From positions 1-64,000 of the forward strand of contig QZKB01000017.1 of the NCBI GenBank assembly GCA_003599415.1: a DNA stretch of 64,000 nt. Reading direction: 5' to 3'. A model generated the notes under the pieces. That model was not told the origin of the DNA and did not search any database. It was given only the letters and a program-made list of their open reading frames with translations. The position numbers and the translations under genes are program-made. This DNA comes from Ignavibacteriales bacterium (GTDB lineage: Bacteria > Bacteroidota > Ignavibacteria > Ignavibacteriales > SURF-24). Positions 63,499 to 64,000 of the stretch are shown here, one piece after another (the stretch's first letter is position 1; each line of letters opens with the position of its first letter).

Positions 63499-64000
63499 AT
63501 GCAAGAAAATATTAATTCCTTGGTTGAATTTTTTAAAGCTTATTCAAAATTCTTTAACCTACCCGACGGGGAACTTAACAGATATTTGTATTATATTCTT
63601 CTATCAAGTTTAATATTAACAATTTCAAAAAGTATTTTTGGATTGATTAAAAAATTTATTTTATGGAAGAATCAAAGGCATCTCAATAAAGATTTACATC
63701 CGTATTACTCTCCTGATGATGTTGAAAGAACCACTAAATACTATATTCCATTAAAATATCAGAATGTTGCACCTAATGAAGATGAAGAATTAGGACGTAG
63801 GTATATTGCTGCCGCAAAGAATAAAATTATTCCACTTTTCCTTAATGATATATTCCAAAATGAGGAAGGAAATAATAAATACTATTTAATTCTTGCTGAT
63901 ACTGGAATGGGAAAAACTACCTTCTTAATTAACCTTTATATTGCTTATAAAAATAAATTTAGAATATTATTCAAACGACAAAAGAAGTATGAAATAAAAT
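63499..64000 (+). CDS. N-terminal part of a membrane-anchored P-loop NTPase (NACHT/STAND-like), truncated by window end
   Basis: At least 167 codons are open to the window edge. A hydrophobic segment (about residues 30-50, LYYILLSSLILTISKSIFGL) suggests membrane anchoring. A linker with YYIPLKYQ and ELGRRYIAAAKNKIIPLF follows. A Walker A motif A133-D-T-G-M-G-K139-T-T within YYLILADTGMGKTTFLINLY resembles the start of NACHT-type NTPases. The ATG at 63499 is the first usable start, without a good ribosome site; the frame is open back to 63436. STAND/NACHT proteins are frequent in phage defence, and the prophage remnant next door fits, but the decisive C-terminal part is outside the window. Confidence 0.6.
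   Translation, partial: MQENINSLVEFFKAYSKFFNLPDGELNRYLYYILLSSLILTISKSIFGLIKKFILWKNQRHLNKDLHPYYSPDDVERTTKYYIPLKYQNVAPNEDEELGRRYIAAAKNKIIPLFLNDIFQNEEGNNKYYLILADTGMGKTTFLINLYIAYKNKFRILFKRQKKYEIK

Noticed and set aside
1-64000. tRNA, rRNA or CRISPR loci
   Set aside because: No T-loop/acceptor pattern, rRNA-like block or spaced direct-repeat array was seen on reading; a dedicated search tool could still find a missed tRNA.

Overview
The window looks like a chromosomal segment of an uncultured member of the Ignavibacteria or a close relative (FCB group). The main clues are C-terminal secretion tails of the YPNPFNP type, a PorV/PorQ outer-membrane protein, a TonB-dependent receptor with an N-terminal carboxypeptidase-like domain, AT-rich coding with A-rich or GGAG ribosome sites, and a sugar-fermenter gene set. 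This placement is an inference from protein style; there is no rRNA in the window.

Region 1 (1-26.1 kb) is mainly a secreted polysaccharide-degradation region. It holds a UroD/MtaA-like methyltransferase, a type IX-secreted multi-CBM protein, a TonB receptor, a PorV-like protein, a 1216-aa secreted protein with DGxDNDxDG repeats, a parvulin foldase, and a GH26 beta-mannanase with a type IX tail. It continues with a FAD oxidoreductase, a CHASE2-sigma54 activator coupled to an SLC13-type transporter, galT, a GPH sugar symporter and a GH130 mannosyl-glucose phosphorylase. Together these suggest extracellular mannan cleavage, uptake, and phosphorolysis in the cytoplasm. Two promoters, ahead of the CBM protein and ahead of the symporter, share a near-identical palindrome and a near-identical sigma54-like -24/-12 element. 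The spacing differs by exactly 10 bp, and the only sigma54 activator in the window lies between them.

Region 2 (26.4-38 kb) is an L-arabinose/arabinan locus: a XylR-type regulator, an SSS symporter, a two-helix membrane peptide, galM, araB, araD, araA, a periplasmic GH51 arabinofuranosidase with a PA14-like tail, and an alpha/beta hydrolase. An EVE-domain protein and a class II photolyase follow.

Region 3 (40-57 kb) is mixed: glnK-TorF porin-amtB, a PBP4-type lipoprotein, an ABC-2 exporter, a HepT/MntA toxin-antitoxin pair whose antitoxin frame is broken, a GT-C-like membrane protein with a TPR tail, nfu, hicAB, an RsmI-like methylase, proS, a DUF2178-type/XRE pair behind a perfect 17-bp inverted repeat, and a secreted transglutaminase-TPR protein.

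Region 4 (57.4-64 kb) has a DUF559 nuclease and a potABC-type polyamine transporter in which PotC and PotD are fused. A small decayed prophage segment follows (portal C-terminus plus gp7-like head protein, with in-frame stops). At the right edge is the start of a membrane-anchored P-loop NTPase, possibly NACHT-like, in very AT-rich DNA. Several families of short nested palindromes are scattered between genes. I saw no rRNA, tRNA or CRISPR array.
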